From JAWKIW01 sp046331175 (lineage in GTDB: Bacteria > Actinomycetota > Acidimicrobiia > Acidimicrobiales > Acidimicrobilacustridaceae): a stretch of DNA of 64,000 bases. This document shows positions 8,427-17,040 of the stretch, in pieces; positions within the stretch are counted from its first letter, which is position 1, and each line of letters starts with the position of its first letter. Below the pieces are notes generated by a model that searched no databases, was not told the origin of the DNA, and was given only the letters and a program-made list of their open reading frames with translations. The position numbers were made by a program, and so were the translations under genes. Location of the stretch: assembly GCA_046331175.1 (NCBI GenBank), contig JAXLRI010000008.1, forward strand, positions 62,001 to 126,000, in the 5' to 3' direction.

Positions 8427-8749
8427 CCCCCGACCCGACCGGCTCCGACCGCTCCCCCGACGGCGGACCCCGCCGCGGCCCCGACGGGCGCCCGGTCGAC
8501 CCCGTCCTCGCCCGCCGGGAGGCGGTGTCGCGGTGGGCCAAGCTCGCCCAACGGGTCGGTTACCTGCTGTTCGCCCTGGCCCTGGTGCTGTTCTTCCTCG
8601 GGTTCGCCACGCGCGACTTCACCCCGGCCATCGTCACCGGCCTGGAGATCTGCCTCATCGGCGGATCGATCCTGCTCGCGCCGAGCATCGTCATCGGCTA
8701 CGCCGTCAAGGCCGCCGACCGCGCCGACGTCGAGGACGACTGGCGCTGA
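8423..8749 (+). CDS. Small two-helix membrane protein
   Basis: 108-residue protein not recognised as a known family. A charged, Pro/Gly-rich N-terminus of about 45 residues is followed by two membrane segments (YLLFALALVLFFLGFA and GLEICLIGGSILLAPSIVIGY) and a short charged tail. The GTG start overlaps the glycosyltransferase stop (GTGA), so it is probably translated together with it. It may anchor or assist that enzyme, but this is only inferred from position. Confidence 0.65.
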   Translation: MTPDPTGSDRSPDGGPRRGPDGRPVDPVLARREAVSRWAKLAQRVGYLLFALALVLFFLGFATRDFTPAIVTGLEICLIGGSILLAPSIVIGYAVKAADRADVEDDWR

Positions 8750-8788
8750 CCCGGCGCCGACCCGTCCGGCGCTCACGCCGTGTGCTCA

Positions 8789-9077
8789 CGACATCGATGT
8801 CGCCAGCCACCCTGGCGGTGGTCCACGACCTGAACGTCGGGGTGCCGGCCGCCCACGCCGCCTTCCGTTCACGGCATTGATGTCGCCAGCCACCGTGGCG
8901 GTGCACCACGACATCAATGCGCCCAGCCACCGTGGCGGTGCACCACGACATCAATGCGCCCAGCCACCGTGGCGGTGGACCACGACATCAATGTCGCCAC
9001 CGCCCTGCACGTCGCGCCGGCCCGGCCGACGTTCAGGCCCTGGACCACCCCACAGGTGGCCGAGGGCCTGCACGTCG
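8789..9077. repeat. Complex repeat array upstream of mftA
   Basis: Three direct copies with a period of 37 bases carry the core cagccaccgtggcggtg (8887, 8924, 8961) and end with cgacatcaatg (8909, 8946, 8983). A related 51-base copy lies at 8789-8839. A diverged copy in the opposite orientation lies at 9027-9077; both 51-base units share the end CCTGAACGTCG when aligned. The copies abut without unique spacers, so this is not CRISPR. The array fills the gap between the small membrane protein and the mftA promoter. It could be a regulator-binding array or the remains of a small mobile repeat. Confidence 0.8.
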
Positions 9078-9114
9078 ATCGGGCCGGTCGGACCGCTCGG
9101 GCGGGCGGCTCGTC

Positions 9115-9120
9115 TACGCT
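9115..9120 (+). promoter_or_regulatory. Candidate mftA -10 element
   Basis: TACGCT within cgtctacgct; the same ten bases precede the MFS gene at 31.5 kb. It lies 32 bases before the mftA start with an AAGGAG site between. No clear -35 is visible. Confidence 0.45.
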
Positions 9121-9151
9121 GGCGGGACCCGAGCCGAAGGAGCAGCCCCCG

Positions 9152-9292
9152 ATGGAGCGCACCCCCACCCTCGAGGCCGACGAGGCCCGCACCGACGCCA
9201 CCGCCCCCGCCGACGAGGCCGTGGAGGACGCGGTCGAGGAAGAGCTGCTCGTCGAAGAGGTGTCCATCGACGGGATGTGCGGCGTCTACTGA
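9152..9292 (+). CDS. mftA: Mycofactocin precursor peptide MftA
   Basis: 46-residue ribosomal precursor of the redox cofactor mycofactocin. The leader is acidic (Glu/Asp/Ala-rich) and ends in the family hallmark VEEVSIDGMCGVY; the last two residues, Val-Tyr, are the part converted into the cofactor. In the known pathway MftC decarboxylates and cross-links Val-Tyr with MftB bound to the leader, and MftE then releases the product. ATG 9152 has an AAGGAG site about 9 bases upstream and gives the usual short length. The modifying enzyme follows 40 bases later on the same strand. The call rests on the fully conserved C-terminus and the adjacent genes. Confidence 0.97.
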   Translation: MERTPTLEADEARTDATAPADEAVEDAVEEELLVEEVSIDGMCGVY

Positions 9293-9332
9293 TCGCCGCC
9301 GCGATCACCCGCCCGGCCGTCCCGGTCCGACC

Positions 9333-10832
9333 ATGACCTTCGACCTCGACGCCGCCTACTGCGTCGACCCCCTCGTCGCCCTCCGCCCCGAGGGCTTCGG
9401 CGCGCTCGCCTACCACTACGGCAACCGCCGCCTCACGCTGCTGCGGGCCCCAGAGCTGGTCGAGCTGGTCGAGGCGCTCGGCCAGCAGCCCAGCGCCCGC
9501 ACCGCGCTGGCCACCTCGGGCATCGCCGAGCGCCGCTGGCCGGCGTTCACCAAGGCTCTCACCTCGCTCGAGCGCGGCGGCTTCGTGGTCGAGGTGCCCG
9601 CCGACGAGGCGCCCCGCGCCATCCCCGACTCCTCGGCCCGCGGCGCCCGCCAGGCCCCGCCGGCGCCAGCGACGGCCGCCACCGCGCCACCCACGCGCGG
9701 CACGGCGCTGACCGACCAGCTCAAGGCCGGCCTGGCCTCGCCCATCTGCCTCACGTGGGAGTGGACCTACGCCTGCAACCTGCAGTGCGTGCACTGCCTG
9801 TCGTCGTCGGGCCGGCGCGACCCCGACGAGCTCACCACCGCCGAGATGCTCCGGGTGGTCGACGACCTGCGCGACCTGCAGGTGTTCTACGTGAACATCG
9901 GCGGCGGCGAGCCCATGCTGCGGCCCGACTTCTTCGAGGTGACCGAGTACTGCGTCAGCCAGGGCGTGGGCGTGAAGTTCTCCACCAACGGCGGCCTGAT
10001 GACCGCCGAGAAGGCTCGGCGGCTGGCCGCCATGGACTACGTCGACGTGCAGATCAGCCTCGACGGCATCGACGATGCCACCAACGACGCGGTGCGCGGC
10101 GAGGGCAGCTTCGCCAAGGCCCGCGAGGCGATGGACCACCTGGCCGCCGCCGACTTCGGCCCGTTCAAGATCAGCGTGGTCATGACCCGCGACAACGTCG
10201 AGCAGCTCGACGACTTCGAGGCGCTGGCCGACCACTACGGCGCCGAGCTGCGCCTCACCCGCTTCCGCCCCTCCGGCCGGGGCGCCGAGTCGTGGCACGA
10301 CCTGCACCCCACCCAGGACCAGCAGCGACGCCTGTACCACTGGCTTCTCGAACGTCCCCACGTGCTCACCGGCGACTCGTTCTTCCACCTGTCGGCCCTC
10401 GGCGAGCCGCTGCCCGGCCTCAACCTGTGCGGCGCCGGCCGCGTGGTGTGCCTCATCGACCCGGTGGGCGACGTCTACGCCTGCCCGTTCGTGCTGCACG
10501 ACGAGTTCAAGGCCGGATCGGTGCGCGACGGCGGTGGCTTCGGCGCGGTGTGGCGGTCGTCCGACCTGTTCACCGAGCTGCGCGAGCCGCAGTCGGCCGG
10601 CGCGTGCGCCTCGTGCGGCAGCTACGACGCCTGCCAGGGCGGCTGCATGGCCACCAAGTTCTTCACCGGGCTGCCCCTCGACGGGCCCGACCCCGAGTGC
10701 GTGAAGGGCCACGGCGAGGAGGCGCTGGCCGGCACGGCGGTCGCCGTCGTGCCCACCACCGGCGACGCCAAGGACCACTCGTGGTCGCCGGTGCGCCTGG
10801 GCCGCAAGCCGCTGGCCGTCCCCTCGACCTGA
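9333..10832 (+). CDS. mftC: MftB-MftC fusion: peptide chaperone plus radical SAM maturase
   Basis: 499 residues joining two proteins that are usually separate. Residues 1-95 match MftB, the small leader-binding partner (VALRPEGFGALAYHYGNRRL). Residues 96-128 form an Ala/Pro linker. Residues 129-499 match MftC: the radical SAM cluster Cys148, Cys152 and Cys155 in YACNLQCVHC, the GGGEPM SAM motif, and a C-terminal SPASM-type Cys set including CGAGRVVC, DVYACPF and CASCGSYDACQGGC. MftC performs oxidative decarboxylation of the MftA C-terminal Tyr and then Val-Tyr ring closure. There is no in-frame ATG or GTG in the linker, so the fusion looks real rather than two coupled genes. It lies directly after mftA. 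Chaperone and enzyme would be made 1:1. Confidence 0.95.
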   Translation: MTFDLDAAYCVDPLVALRPEGFGALAYHYGNRRLTLLRAPELVELVEALGQQPSARTALATSGIAERRWPAFTKALTSLERGGFVVEVPADEAPRAIPDSSARGARQAPPAPATAATAPPTRGTALTDQLKAGLASPICLTWEWTYACNLQCVHCLSSSGRRDPDELTTAEMLRVVDDLRDLQVFYVNIGGGEPMLRPDFFEVTEYCVSQGVGVKFSTNGGLMTAEKARRLAAMDYVDVQISLDGIDDATNDAVRGEGSFAKAREAMDHLAAADFGPFKISVVMTRDNVEQLDDFEALADHYGAELRLTRFRPSGRGAESWHDLHPTQDQQRRLYHWLLERPHVLTGDSFFHLSALGEPLPGLNLCGAGRVVCLIDPVGDVYACPFVLHDEFKAGSVRDGGGFGAVWRSSDLFTELREPQSAGACASCGSYDACQGGCMATKFFTGLPLDGPDPECVKGHGEEALAGTAVAVVPTTGDAKDHSWSPVRLGRKPLAVPST

Positions 10833-10972
10833 GCCGGCCACCCTGCGCCTCGCCACACCCCGGCCTGTGGGGCCCGCGACGGCCTGACCACCCGACGCAG
10901 ACCGGCCTGGGGTGAGGTTCCCCACCGGTCCGACGAGGCGTCCCGAGGTCGACGCCGCGAGGATGGTTGGCC

Positions 10973-11221
10973 GTGCCCACCCGTCCCTCCGCTCGCCCGC
11001 CGCTGCCCGCCGAGCGTCGTGATCCGCACCCCGATCGGCTGCCCCTCGACACGCCGGGCCGGGACGCGATCGTCGCCGCCCACGCCGAGGCGCTGGAGCG
11101 GGGCGAGCCGGGCTACTTCGATCCCCGCACCGGGCTGTTCGTGATGACGGCGGCGTACCTGTGGGCCCGCGGCACCTGCTGCGACAACGGCTGCCGCCAC
11201 TGCCCCTACCTCCCCCGCTGA
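10973..11221 (+). CDS. DUF5522 family small Cys-rich protein
   Basis: 82-residue protein with the DUF5522 signature: GYFDPRTGLFVMTAAYLWARG followed by TCCDNGCRHCPY at the C-terminus (written here in two parts). The four closely spaced Cys could bind zinc or an iron-sulphur cluster, but the family function is unknown. GTG 10973 was preferred to TTG 10967; both read the same frame. It lies 140 bases after the mftBC fusion on the same strand. Such proteins occur widely in bacteria, so a link to mycofactocin is only positional. Confidence 0.75.
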   Translation: MPTRPSARPPLPAERRDPHPDRLPLDTPGRDAIVAAHAEALERGEPGYFDPRTGLFVMTAAYLWARGTCCDNGCRHCPYLPR

Positions 11222-11662
11222 CGCGCCCGCCGCGACCAGAGGCCGGAGGCCGGACGCGGCGGAGGCCGACCCAGCCCGGTCGGCCTCCGTCAGGAACACT
11301 GGAGCGGGATCGTCACCCGCGACCCGAAACGTCGGGTGGCGACTCCGAACCATGCTCGGTGGTGGCTGCCATCGCACACCTCCGATCCGTGGTCCCGGCC
11401 TGCTCGCCGGGCCCAGGGGTGATGATCGTCCTGCGCCCCGGGTGCCACTAGGGCCAAGGGTCCCGAACCGTTCGCCCGGGGCGGCACCGCCCAGCCCGGG
11501 ACCCGGCCTCGATCGCGCACCGACCTCCTCGTCGCGACCGGCCGTTCGCGAACCCGACGAGCCGCGCTCCGGTTTTCCCATCAAACCGATGGAAGAAGTT
11601 GCATCGCGGCTCCACTTCCCCTAAACATGACCGACAACATCAGGAATATCCCGGAGGTCTCC
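11222..11662. other. Long intergenic region before ABC transporter
   Basis: About 440 bases without a supported gene. A hairpin-like inverted repeat ACCCGA-aacg-TCGGGT lies near 11321-11336, inside a larger GTC...GAC pairing. The last 60 bases are relatively A/T-rich for this genome (caggaatatc) and precede a CGGAGG site. The region probably holds the transporter promoter and perhaps a structured leader; I could not match it to a known riboswitch. Confidence 0.4.
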
Positions 11663-12726
11663 GTGTCCCGCACCTCGCGGCTGCGCCCGCTCGTCCTGCT
11701 CCCTCTCGTGCTCGCCCTGACCGTGCTCGGCGCGTGCACCTCGTCGGGGGCGACGTCCGCATCGTCGGGTGGGACCGCCGGCGCGGCCGGCACCCCGGTG
11801 CGCCTCGGCTTCTTCCCGAACATCACCCACGCGCCCGCCCTCGTCGGCGTCGAGCAGGGCCTGTTCGCCAAGGAGCTGGGCTCCACGCCGCTGGAGACCA
11901 AGAGCTTCAACGCCGGCCCGGCCGCGGTCGAGGCGCTGTTCGGCGACGCCCTCGACATCACCTACATCGGGCCGAACCCGTCGATCAACGCCTACCAGAA
12001 GTCCAAGGGCGAGGCGGTGCGCATCGTCAGCGGCTCCACCTCGGGTGGCGCCTACTTCGTGGTGAAGCCCGAGATCACCAGCGCCCAGGACCTCAAGGGC
12101 AAGACCGTGGCCAGCCCGCAGCTGGGCAACACCCAGGACGTCGCCCTGCGCTCGTGGCTGAAGCAGCAGGGCCTGTCGACCGACGCCTCCGGCGGCGGCG
12201 ACGTCAGCATCAAGCCCCAGGAGAACGCCGACTCGCTGTCGGCCTTCAAGGCCGGCCAGATCGCCGGTGCCTGGGTGCCCGAGCCGTGGGCCACCCGCCT
12301 GGTGCAGGAGGGCGGCGGCAAGGTGCTCGTCGACGAGAAGACCCTGTGGCCCGAGGGCAAGTACGTGACCACCAACATCCTCGTGCGCAAGGCGTTCCTC
12401 GACGAGCACCCCGACCTGGTCAAGAAGGTGCTGCAGGGCCACCTGGCGTCGCTCGACGAGATCGCCAAGAACCCCGCCGACGCCCAGAAGGCGGCCAACG
12501 ACCAGATCGAGAAGCTGACCCAGAAGCGGCTCCCCGACAGCGTGGTGACGGCGTCGTGGCCGAACCTCGCCTTCACCTACGACCCGTTGGCCGCCACCCT
12601 GCAGAAGTCGGCCAACGACGCCAAGGCGGTCGGCCAGCTGCAGGACACCAACCTCTCGGGGATCTACGACCTGAAGATCCTCAACGAGCTGCTGAAGGCC
12701 AAGGGCCAGCCCGAGGCGAAGGGCCT

Positions 12727-12730
<4 letters not shown>
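11663..12730 (+). CDS. NitT/TauT-type ABC substrate-binding lipoprotein
   Basis: 355-residue extracytoplasmic binding protein of the SsuA/TauA type (periplasmic binding fold II). A signal sequence ends with lipobox TVLGAC, so it is membrane-tethered. Family features include VRLGFFPNITHAPALVG, an Ala/Gly pocket segment, ITYIGPNPSINAY and ISGAWVPEPWATRL-like text near the hinge. GTG 11663 was chosen over ATG 11627 because CGGAGG lies 5 bases upstream and the signal peptide then has normal length. It is followed, with a 4-base overlap, by its ATPase and then a permease. Substrate could be sulfonate, nitrate or another small organic; the sequence does not say. It sits inside the split mycofactocin locus. 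Confidence 0.88.
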
Positions 12731-13492
<762 letters not shown>

Positions 13493-13500
<8 letters not shown>

Positions 13501-14476
13501 GCCGACCGGCGACCCCGCCGAGGACGCCGGCACCGCCGAGGCCACCACCGCCGATGCCGCCACCGCCGTGGCCGGCCCGCGCCACGTCGACGAGCACGCC
13601 ACCCTCGACGCCGAGCTGGCCGGCCTCGACGCCCTCGAGCTGGCCGGCCCCAAGCGGGCCGACCTGCTGCGGCGCACCTGGCGGGCGGCGTGGCCCAAGC
13701 TGGCCGCCACCGCCATCCTGCTGCTCGCCTGGCAGGTGGTGGTGTGGCTCAAGCTGAAGCCCGAGTACGTGCTCCCCGGCCCCGGCCCGGTCCTCAAGAC
13801 GGCCTGGGACGGCGTGTTCGGCGAGGACCACGTCCTCGTGCGGGCCACGATCATCACCATGCAACGGGCGTTCGTCGGCTTCGCCCTCGCCCTCGTCATC
13901 GGCTGCCTGATCGGTGCGGTGGTCTCGCGCAGCCGCTTGCTGCGCACCGCCGTCGGCTCGCTGATCACGGGTCTGCAGACCATGCCGTCGATCGCCTGGT
14001 TCCCGCTGGCCATCCTGCTGTTCAAGCTCACCGAGGGCGCCATCTTGTTCGTGGTGGTCCTTGGCGCCGCCCCGGCCATCGCCAACGGCCTCATCGCCGG
14101 GGCCGACAGCGTGCCGCCCATCCTCGTGCGGGCCGGGCGGGTGCTCGGCGCCGGGCGGTTCTCGCTGTACCGCTACGTCGTGCTGCCCGGTTCGATGCCG
14201 TCGTTCGTGACCGGCCTCAAGCAGGGCTGGGCGTTCGCCTGGCGCTCGCTGATGGCCGGCGAGCTGCTGGTGATCATCGAGAACCAGCCGTCGATCGGCG
14301 CCCAGCTGCAGATCGCCCGCGAGTTCGCCGACGCCACCGGGCTGCTGGCGACCATGGTCGTCATCCTCGTCATCGGCGTCTTCATCGACGCCGCCGTGTT
14401 CGGCACGCTCGAGCGCTCGGTCCGGCGCCGGTGGGGCATGGTCGACGCCGCCAGCGGCGGTCACCGACCCGAGTGA
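13493..14476 (+). CDS. ABC transporter permease (SsuC/TauC type)
   Basis: 327-residue membrane permease. The first 70 residues are Ala/Glu-rich and cytoplasmic. Several membrane helices follow, with the EAA-type loop that docks the ATPase (around ANGLIAGADSVPPILVRAGRVLGAG). It starts inside the ATPase gene (ATGGCTGA), forming an operon of binding protein, ATPase and permease. Its last codons and stop lie in the first unit of a 14-base tandem repeat, which suggests the repeat has expanded at the gene end and may have changed the C-terminus slightly. Confidence 0.9.
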
Positions 14477-14535
14477 CCCGACCCGAGTGACCCGACCCGA
14501 GTGACCCGACCCGAGTGACCCGACCCGAGTGACCC
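14466..14535. repeat. Five perfect 14-base tandem repeats
   Basis: Unit gacccgagtgaccc occurs five times without mismatch. The first copy contains the stop codon of the permease gene. The remaining copies are intergenic. Every 14 bases a TGA recurs, so any change in copy number keeps the permease stop. Likely a slippage-prone minisatellite. Confidence 0.9.
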
Positions 14536-14624
14536 GACGGCGATCGTCGGGCGGAGGAGCAGCGCGCTCGAAGCCCGCACCGGACCGCCGGCGACGGAGC
14601 CGCGTTGCTCCCTCGCCGGCGGGG

Positions 14625-14630
14625 TACGGT
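14625..14630 (+). promoter_or_regulatory. Candidate -10 hexamer TACGGT
   Basis: TACGGT in gcggggtacggtccg lies 85 bases before the GTG at 14716, the next gene on this strand. It fits the TAsssT pattern seen elsewhere in the window. No clear -35. Confidence 0.35.
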
Positions 14631-14715
14631 CCGAGCGGCCGGCGGGACCGGCCAGGGCGACCCGACGGGGCCGTCGACCGGCGGCCGAGGCGGCCCGCGG
14701 AGCGGAGGATGCAGC

Positions 14716-15723
14716 GTGGAACCCACGACGCCACCAGCCGACGACGGCGCGAGGGGTCCGGCACCGGGCGACGGGTCGGGTGACGGAGCGGCCCTCCCGC
14801 CCCCGGCCGGCAGCCCTCCTCCCCCACCCGGCTGGCCACCACCGGCCGGCCCCGGACCGTCGACGACGCCACCCGTCGCGGGCCCAGCCTCGACCTCCGG
14901 ACAGCCAGCCGCCTCCGGACAACCCCCGACGTACGGGCAACCCCCGGCGTACGGGCAACCCCCGACGTACGGGCAACCCCCGGCCTCCGGACAGCCAGCC
15001 GCCTCCGGGCAACCCCCGGCGTACGGGCAACCCCCGACGTACGGGCAACCCCCGACGTACGGGCAACCGCCGGCCTACGGCGTGCCGCCGGGCTACGCGC
15101 CGCCGAGCCCGAGGTCGAACACCACCGCCATCGTGCTCCTGGTGCTCGGGATCCCGGCCCTGATCGCCGTGGTCGCCGTCGTGTGCATCCTGGCGGTCAC
15201 CTTCCTCGGGCGGAACGCCTCGTCGAAGTTCTCGTCGGTGGGCACCGCGGTCGGAGGGCCGTCGACCACGACCTCGAGCGGAGGATCGAGCGGATCCGGC
15301 GGCGGAGCGAGCGGTGGCACCGGCACCACCCGGCGGTCCTCGACGTCCAGCTCGTCGCGTCCGTCGACCACCACCTCCTCCGAGGGGGCGTCCGGCAGCT
15401 TCGGCGCGGTGGCCTCCACGGTCACCACCGTCACGCCGTCAGCGGCGGCCGCCACCAGCGACGGCTCGCTGTTCTTCACCACCGTCCACCGCGAGGTCCC
15501 CGGCATCACCCGGGCCGACGCCGAGCGGGTCGCCAAGGCGGCGTGCGCCGACATCGCCGCCAAGGGCGTCGACAAGGCCATGCGCGGCGGCATCGTCGAT
15601 GCCCTCGACGGCCAGCTGTCGGCGCGCGACGTCGGCGTGGTCGTCGGGGCCGGCGTCACCGAGTTCTGCCCGTCGAACCTCGACGAGTTCATCGCCTGGG
15701 CCAAGAAGCAGTCGGGCGGCTGA
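14716..15723 (+). CDS. Pro/Gln/Tyr-repeat membrane protein
   Basis: 335-residue protein in three parts. The first ~130 residues are Pro/Gly-rich with many GQPPx[15 protein letters not shown] units, disordered and cytoplasmic. One membrane segment follows ([27 protein letters not shown], cited in outline). After a Ser/Thr/Gly spacer there is a small extracellular alpha-helical domain of about 90 residues ([22 protein letters not shown] ... [16 protein letters not shown]) with two Cys, which resembles the DUF732-type domain of actinobacterial secreted proteins. GTG 14716 has GGAGG 7 bases upstream. Proline-rich tails in front of a single helix are common in actinobacterial envelope proteins. 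No specific function is known. Confidence 0.75.
   Translation: MEPTTPPADDGARGPAPGDGSGDGAALPPPAGSPPPPPGWPPPAGPGPSTTPPVAGPASTSGQPAASGQPPTYGQPPAYGQPPTYGQPPASGQPAASGQPPAYGQPPTYGQPPTYGQPPAYGVPPGYAPPSPRSNTTAIVLLVLGIPALIAVVAVVCILAVTFLGRNASSKFSSVGTAVGGPSTTTSSGGSSGSGGGASGGTGTTRRSSTSSSSRPSTTTSSEGASGSFGAVASTVTTVTPSAAAATSDGSLFFTTVHREVPGITRADAERVAKAACADIAAKGVDKAMRGGIVDALDGQLSARDVGVVVGAGVTEFCPSNLDEFIAWAKKQSGG
14895..15080 (+). repeat. GQPPxYGQPP-coding repeats
   Basis: About a dozen 15-base units (gggcaacccccgacgta-like, alternating with ggacagccagccgcctcc) run in frame through the 5' third of the gene. Near-identical units make length variation likely. Confidence 0.75.
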
Positions 15724-15766
15724 TCCGACCTCGGCCGGCGACGGGCGACCCGCCGCCGGTCAGGGA

Positions 15767-16777
15767 TCACCCCATCGGGGGCATCGGCCCACCGGCGGCA
15801 CCCGACTGCGTCGTCGGCGTCCCCCGGAAGCAGCCGATGGTGTAGGGGAACGTCGATGTCGCGTGGTAGCGGTAGGTCCCGTCGGGGCCGACCCGGCCGT
15901 TGCAGGCGTCGAGCACCGTCGGGTCCGAGGAGGACCGGTACTCGTGGGCGGACCACGCCTGGGTGGTCGGATCGCCGGTCCGCACGTACCCGCTGGTGAA
16001 GGTGACGACCTGGGTGCAGGCCACGTCGAGGCAGCCGCGCGAGCCGTAGATGGGGAACCCGTCGATGGCGTACCCGAGGATCGGCGAGGCGCCCAGGCCG
16101 CAGGCCGAGGTGTCCCGCAGGGCGTGGTCGTGGTACTCGCCGGCCGGACCGGTGTGCCCGCCGCAGGTGTCGAGGATGCCGTTGGCGACCGGATCGCCGT
16201 AGGCCTCCGAGGCCGGCTGGCCGCCCTCGGTCGGCCCGTAGATCGGCAGGCCGGTGACGGTGAAGCCGATGGTGCCGAGGCGGTTGACGATGCTGGTCGT
16301 CGACGCGGCGGGTGTCGGGCGCAGGGGCACGTGCCAGGTCCAGCTCTGGGTCTTCAGCGGGTTGGGGGTCATCGGCGTGAAGGCGTACGACGGCATCCCG
16401 TTCGAGGTGACGACGAGCTCGGTGGCGGTGCACCGGACGCCGAGCGACGGGCGGGCGTAGCCGCTGCCGGCGCCGGGCATCGACGACAGGTCGGCGAAGG
16501 CAGCGGACGGGCACCCGGCCGCGGCGGTCGTCGTCGTGGAGCTCGACGCGCCGGTCGACGTCGTCGTGGCCGGGATCGACGACGTCGTGCTCGACGGCCC
16601 CGAGGGTGGTGGCGGGGGCAGCGGGCCGGGGCGCACGGTGGTGCAGCCGACCGCCACGGCGACGGCCACCAGCCCGAGGGGGGCGAGCAGCCGGCGTCCC
16701 CGACCGGCGGGTCGGGACGTCCCCGCGGGCATCGGGGGCGACGACGGGCGCGCCGGCGCGGCGCGACGAACGGGCAT
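15767..16777 (-). CDS. YHYH domain secreted lipoprotein
   Basis: 336-residue exported protein. An Arg-rich N-terminus and hydrophobic stretch end at VAVGCTTV, a probable lipobox, followed by a Pro/Ser/Thr linker. The mature domain carries the YHYH-family features GLPIYGPTEGG, HTGPAGEYHDHAL, GYAIDGFPIYG and GTYRYHATSTFPYTIGCF. This family is found in secreted bacterial proteins and its His-rich motifs suggest metal binding, but its activity is unknown. ATG 16777 has a GGAGG site 7 bases upstream. It is transcribed towards the Pro/Gln protein gene and away from the OYE genes, so it separates the two mycofactocin blocks without being in either operon. Confidence 0.8.
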   Translation of the reverse strand: MPVRRAAPARPSSPPMPAGTSRPAGRGRRLLAPLGLVAVAVAVGCTTVRPGPLPPPPPSGPSSTTSSIPATTTSTGASSSTTTTAAAGCPSAAFADLSSMPGAGSGYARPSLGVRCTATELVVTSNGMPSYAFTPMTPNPLKTQSWTWHVPLRPTPAASTTSIVNRLGTIGFTVTGLPIYGPTEGGQPASEAYGDPVANGILDTCGGHTGPAGEYHDHALRDTSACGLGASPILGYAIDGFPIYGSRGCLDVACTQVVTFTSGYVRTGDPTTQAWSAHEYRSSSDPTVLDACNGRVGPDGTYRYHATSTFPYTIGCFRGTPTTQSGAAGGPMPPMG

Positions 16778-17040
16778 GGCGGGACCTCCGAGCGACGGGG
16801 CGACGACGACCGACGGCGGGTGCCCGGCGGGCACCACCCCGCACCGGCGCCGGGCGCTCGAGCGGCACGTCGTGGTCGGGCCGAACGTAGCGAAGCCGGC
16901 CTGAGAGGTGCCTGTGACCGCGCCGGCCCTGGCCCCGGTGGCGACCAGCGGACGGTCGGAGGGCGACGAGACGACGATCGGGACCTGACGAACCGTCGTG
17001 GATTGCCGACGCCGCCGTGCCCTACGCGAGACTCCCGGGC

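Noticed and set aside
8872..8993. CRISPR array
   Set aside because: The 37-base copies follow each other directly; there are no unique spacers and no cas genes nearby.
11222..11662. Riboswitch before the ABC transporter
   Set aside because: A hairpin is present, but the conserved core bases of SAM, TPP, cobalamin or glycine riboswitches were not found.
16890..16920. TPP riboswitch from a cctgagag string
   Set aside because: Only the short string matches; the second conserved arm is missing and no thiamine gene follows.
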